A DNA stretch of 6,861 nucleotides from Candidatus Omnitrophota bacterium (GTDB taxonomy: Bacteria; Omnitrophota; Gorgyraeia; Gorgyraeales; Gorgyraeaceae). Of this stretch, positions 5,131 to 6,861 are shown piece by piece. Position 1 is the stretch's first letter. Every line of letters begins with the position of its first letter. The notes beneath the pieces were generated by a model. That model had not been told where the DNA came from. It ran no database searches and saw only the letters and a list, made by a program, of their open reading frames with translations. Both the position numbers and the translations under genes were made by a program. The DNA lies in contig JAPLMC010000099.1 of assembly GCA_026387215.1 (NCBI GenBank), positions 1 to 6,861 on the forward strand. The letters run 5' to 3'.

Positions 5131-6660
5131 ATGCTATCAAAAATACTGTCAGCGGCAACAATAGGTATTGAAGCAAGGCCTATTGAAGTCGAAGTTTATA
5201 TAACAAGAGGCCTGCCAAATGTGGTAATAGTCGGGCTTCCTGATGCTGCCATTAGAGAATCCAGGGATAGGGTAAAAGCAGCTATTAAAAATAGTCAGTT
5301 TGAATATCCCTCAGAAAAGATCACCATAAATCTGGCTCCATGCGATATTAAAAAAGAAGGCCCTTCATTTGACCTGCCTATAGCAATAGGAATACTTGCT
5401 GCCTCAGGCCAGATAAACCTCAATAACCTTAAGGATTATGTATTTCTAGGAGAACTTGCCTTGAATGGAGAGATAAGGCCTATAAAAGGCGCTCTTCCAA
5501 TAGCGATGTCTTTAAAAAATTCCAACAAAAAATTAATTCTACCGGAAGAAAATGCCTGCGAAGCAAGCATAGTAGAAGGCGTAGAAACTTATCCTATCAG
5601 TACGCTTGGCAATGTGTCTGGTTTCTTGAAAGGCATTAATATAATAGCTCCTCTGTCTCCAGATAAAGAAATCTTACTTGAAAAAATCCAGAATTACGAA
5701 TTGGATTTTTCAGATATGAAAGGCCAATTTTTAGCAAAAAGGGCTATGGAAATAGCCGGTGCAGGAAATCATAATATAATAATGATCGGTCCTCCTGGTA
5801 GTGGAAAAACTATGCTGGCTAAAAGACTGCCTGGGATAATACCTGAAATGACTATCGAAGAATCTTTAGAAACCACAAAGATTCACAGCGTATTAGGCCT
5901 TATCCCATCAAGAGGCTCTATTATACGAACAAGGCCCTTCAGAACCCCTCATCATACTGCCTCTGATATCTCTCTGGTTGGCGGCGGAACTATCCCGAAA
6001 CCAGGCGAAGTAAGCCTTGCTCATAATGGAATACTATTTATGGATGAACTACCTGAATTCCATAGGAATGTCCTGGAAGGATTAAGACAGCCTCTCGAAG
6101 ATGGCTATGTAACTGTATCTAGAATAAATAGCATTGTAAAATTTCCATCTAAATTCATGCTTGTTTGCGCAATGAATCCCTGCCCGTGTGGATATTTGAC
6201 TGACGCCAAAAAAGCATGCCATTGTACGCCTAATCAGGTACAAAAATATCTCTCAAAAGTATCAGGGCCTTTATTGGACAGGATAGACATACACATAGAA
6301 GTCCCTTCTGTAAAATACAAAGACTTGTCAGATGAAAGCGCTGGAGAAAAATCTGAGATAATTAGAGAAAGGATAAAAATAGCCAGAGACATACAGCTTA
6401 AAAGATTTAAAGAAGAGGGAATTTTTTCAAATTCACAGATGAGCTATAGAATGGTTAGAAAATACTGTAAATTAGATGACCAAGGCAGGGAACTATTAAA
6501 AATAGCGATTACAGAATTAGGTTTTAGCGCCAGGTGTTATGATAAAATCATTAGGGTTTCACGGACTATCGCAGACCTGGAAGAAAAAGAAAACATCTCG
6601 TCAGACCATATATCCGAAGCAATACAATACAGAAGCCTAGATAGAAGTATATGGCTGTAG
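5131..6660 (+). CDS. comM: ComM/YifB family AAA+ DNA helicase (Mg-chelatase-like)
   Basis: A 509-aa protein of normal family length. ComM is a hexameric ATP-driven helicase that promotes branch migration during integration of taken-up DNA in natural transformation; homologues are also common in bacteria with no proven competence. The N-terminal ~165 residues (MLSKILSAATIGIEARPIEVEV, GLPNVVIVGLPDAAIRESRDRVKAAIKN, GELALNGEIRPIKGALPIA) form the Lon-protease-like ChlI domain. The AAA+ core has Walker A GPPGSGKT (220-227), the signature RPFRTPHHTASD, SLVGGG, Walker B ILFMDE (301-306) and LLDRIDIHIEVPS. A C-P-C...C-H-C cluster (C351, C353, C363, C365) is a probable metal site. The C-terminal helical lid reads ARCYDKIIRVSRTIADLE. 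Start: the ATG at 5131 has AAGGAGG with a 5-nt gap and matches the family N-terminus; the ATG at 5113 lies upstream of that Shine-Dalgarno. No frameshift or missing motif is seen. Confidence 0.96.
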   Translation: MLSKILSAATIGIEARPIEVEVYITRGLPNVVIVGLPDAAIRESRDRVKAAIKNSQFEYPSEKITINLAPCDIKKEGPSFDLPIAIGILAASGQINLNNLKDYVFLGELALNGEIRPIKGALPIAMSLKNSNKKLILPEENACEASIVEGVETYPISTLGNVSGFLKGINIIAPLSPDKEILLEKIQNYELDFSDMKGQFLAKRAMEIAGAGNHNIIMIGPPGSGKTMLAKRLPGIIPEMTIEESLETTKIHSVLGLIPSRGSIIRTRPFRTPHHTASDISLVGGGTIPKPGEVSLAHNGILFMDELPEFHRNVLEGLRQPLEDGYVTVSRINSIVKFPSKFMLVCAMNPCPCGYLTDAKKACHCTPNQVQKYLSKVSGPLLDRIDIHIEVPSVKYKDLSDESAGEKSEIIRERIKIARDIQLKRFKEEGIFSNSQMSYRMVRKYCKLDDQGRELLKIAITELGFSARCYDKIIRVSRTIADLEEKENISSDHISEAIQYRSLDRSIWL

Positions 6661-6669
6661 AATAAAAAG

Positions 6670-6678
6670 TTATCCACA
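6670..6678 (+). promoter_or_regulatory. Exact DnaA-box 9-mer
   Basis: TTATCCACA matches the classic high-affinity DnaA box exactly. It lies 10 bp after the comM stop and one base before the 28-bp palindrome. A single 9-mer in an AT-rich window of this size has a real chance of being coincidence, and no further boxes or AT-rich unwinding region are seen. No origin is claimed. Confidence 0.35.
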
Positions 6679-6679
6679 A

Positions 6680-6707
6680 TGTAAGTGACCCTTAAGGGTC
6701 ACTTACA
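6680..6707. terminator. Perfect 28-bp palindrome after comM, possible bidirectional terminator or protein site
   Basis: A perfect palindrome of 14 + 14 bases centred on CTTAAG; as RNA it gives about a 12-bp stem with a TTAA loop (core GTGACCC / GGGTCAC). It starts 20 bp after the comM stop, the right place for a terminator, and would fold equally in both directions. No U-run follows on the + strand (AACTGCAACTCTC), which is against a classic intrinsic terminator. Perfect symmetry with no loop also fits a dimeric DNA-binding protein site. Confidence 0.55.
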
Positions 6708-6861
6708 ACTGCAACTCTCTACCTTTCCGAATATCTCGAAATTATTCATTTCATATTCCTCGCATCACTGGCATGGGCGAAACCTGCGTCCGTCTGCATG
6801 CGCTTATTATCTGCATTTGTAGGTAATACACGCCTCATCTTTTATAAACTATTATCTTTTC
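6708..6861. other. Intergenic sequence at the right edge, no convincing gene
   Basis: I see no tRNA, rRNA or substantial reading frame. On the minus strand there are two tiny frames, 30 codons (6746-6838) and 16 codons (6699-6749). They overlap by ATGA and a GAGG lies 8 nt before the second, but neither resembles a known peptide. The second ends inside the palindrome at 6680-6707. Confidence 0.4.

Noticed and set aside
6699..6838. Two tiny overlapping minus-strand frames at the right edge
   Set aside because: 30 and 16 codons with an ATGA overlap and a GAGG, but no similarity to anything recognised, and the second ends inside the palindrome. Too short to support without conservation data.

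Overview
The window reads as chromosomal DNA of a low-GC, double-membraned (diderm) bacterium. Two signal-peptide-bearing beta-barrel outer-membrane proteins and a periplasmic LysM/L,D-transpeptidase imply an outer membrane and peptidoglycan. The general feel (AT-rich, short sigma70-type promoters, this type of paired barrel protein) would fit an uncultured lineage such as Omnitrophota. That assignment is an impression, not something the sequence proves.

Layout. Positions 1-1700 hold a leftward cluster. It starts from a strong sigma70-like promoter (1665-1694), then a ~100-nt leader, a DUF212/divergent-PAP2 membrane protein, a LysM + YkuD L,D-transpeptidase, and the first 46 codons of accA (acetyl-CoA carboxylase alpha subunit), which runs off the left edge. 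The two upstream genes are each preceded by one copy of a 39-bp repeat containing a perfect AT-rich hairpin. Positions 1711-3432 hold two tandem paralogous outer-membrane beta-barrel genes, also leftward, 12 bp apart and driven by a near-consensus promoter at 3489-3517.

Positions 3522-5020 hold a well-delimited insertion sequence: 1469 bp, with 29-bp imperfect terminal inverted repeats, flanked by an exact 15-bp direct repeat (target-site duplication). It encodes a DDE transposase with an HTH domain. The long target duplication and the protein type point to the IS1202 family, most likely its 15-18 bp duplication (ISTde1-like) subgroup. The transposase frame has no stop inside the element: it runs through the right inverted repeat and ends 71 bp out in host DNA. 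A ~390-bp leader upstream of the transposase holds an open frame with no normal start codon. The element landed between two divergent host promoters and left both hexamer sets intact.

Positions 5079-6660 hold a rightward comM (YifB-type Mg-chelatase-like AAA+ helicase) with its own promoter. The true start is the second in-frame ATG (5131). It is followed by an exact DnaA-box 9-mer and a perfect 28-bp palindrome (6680-6707), then ~150 bp with no convincing gene.

Functionally, the host genes are envelope-related (outer-membrane barrels, peptidoglycan cross-linking, fatty-acid precursor supply, a phosphatase-fold membrane protein) plus one DNA-uptake/recombination gene. The one clear accessory item is the insertion sequence.
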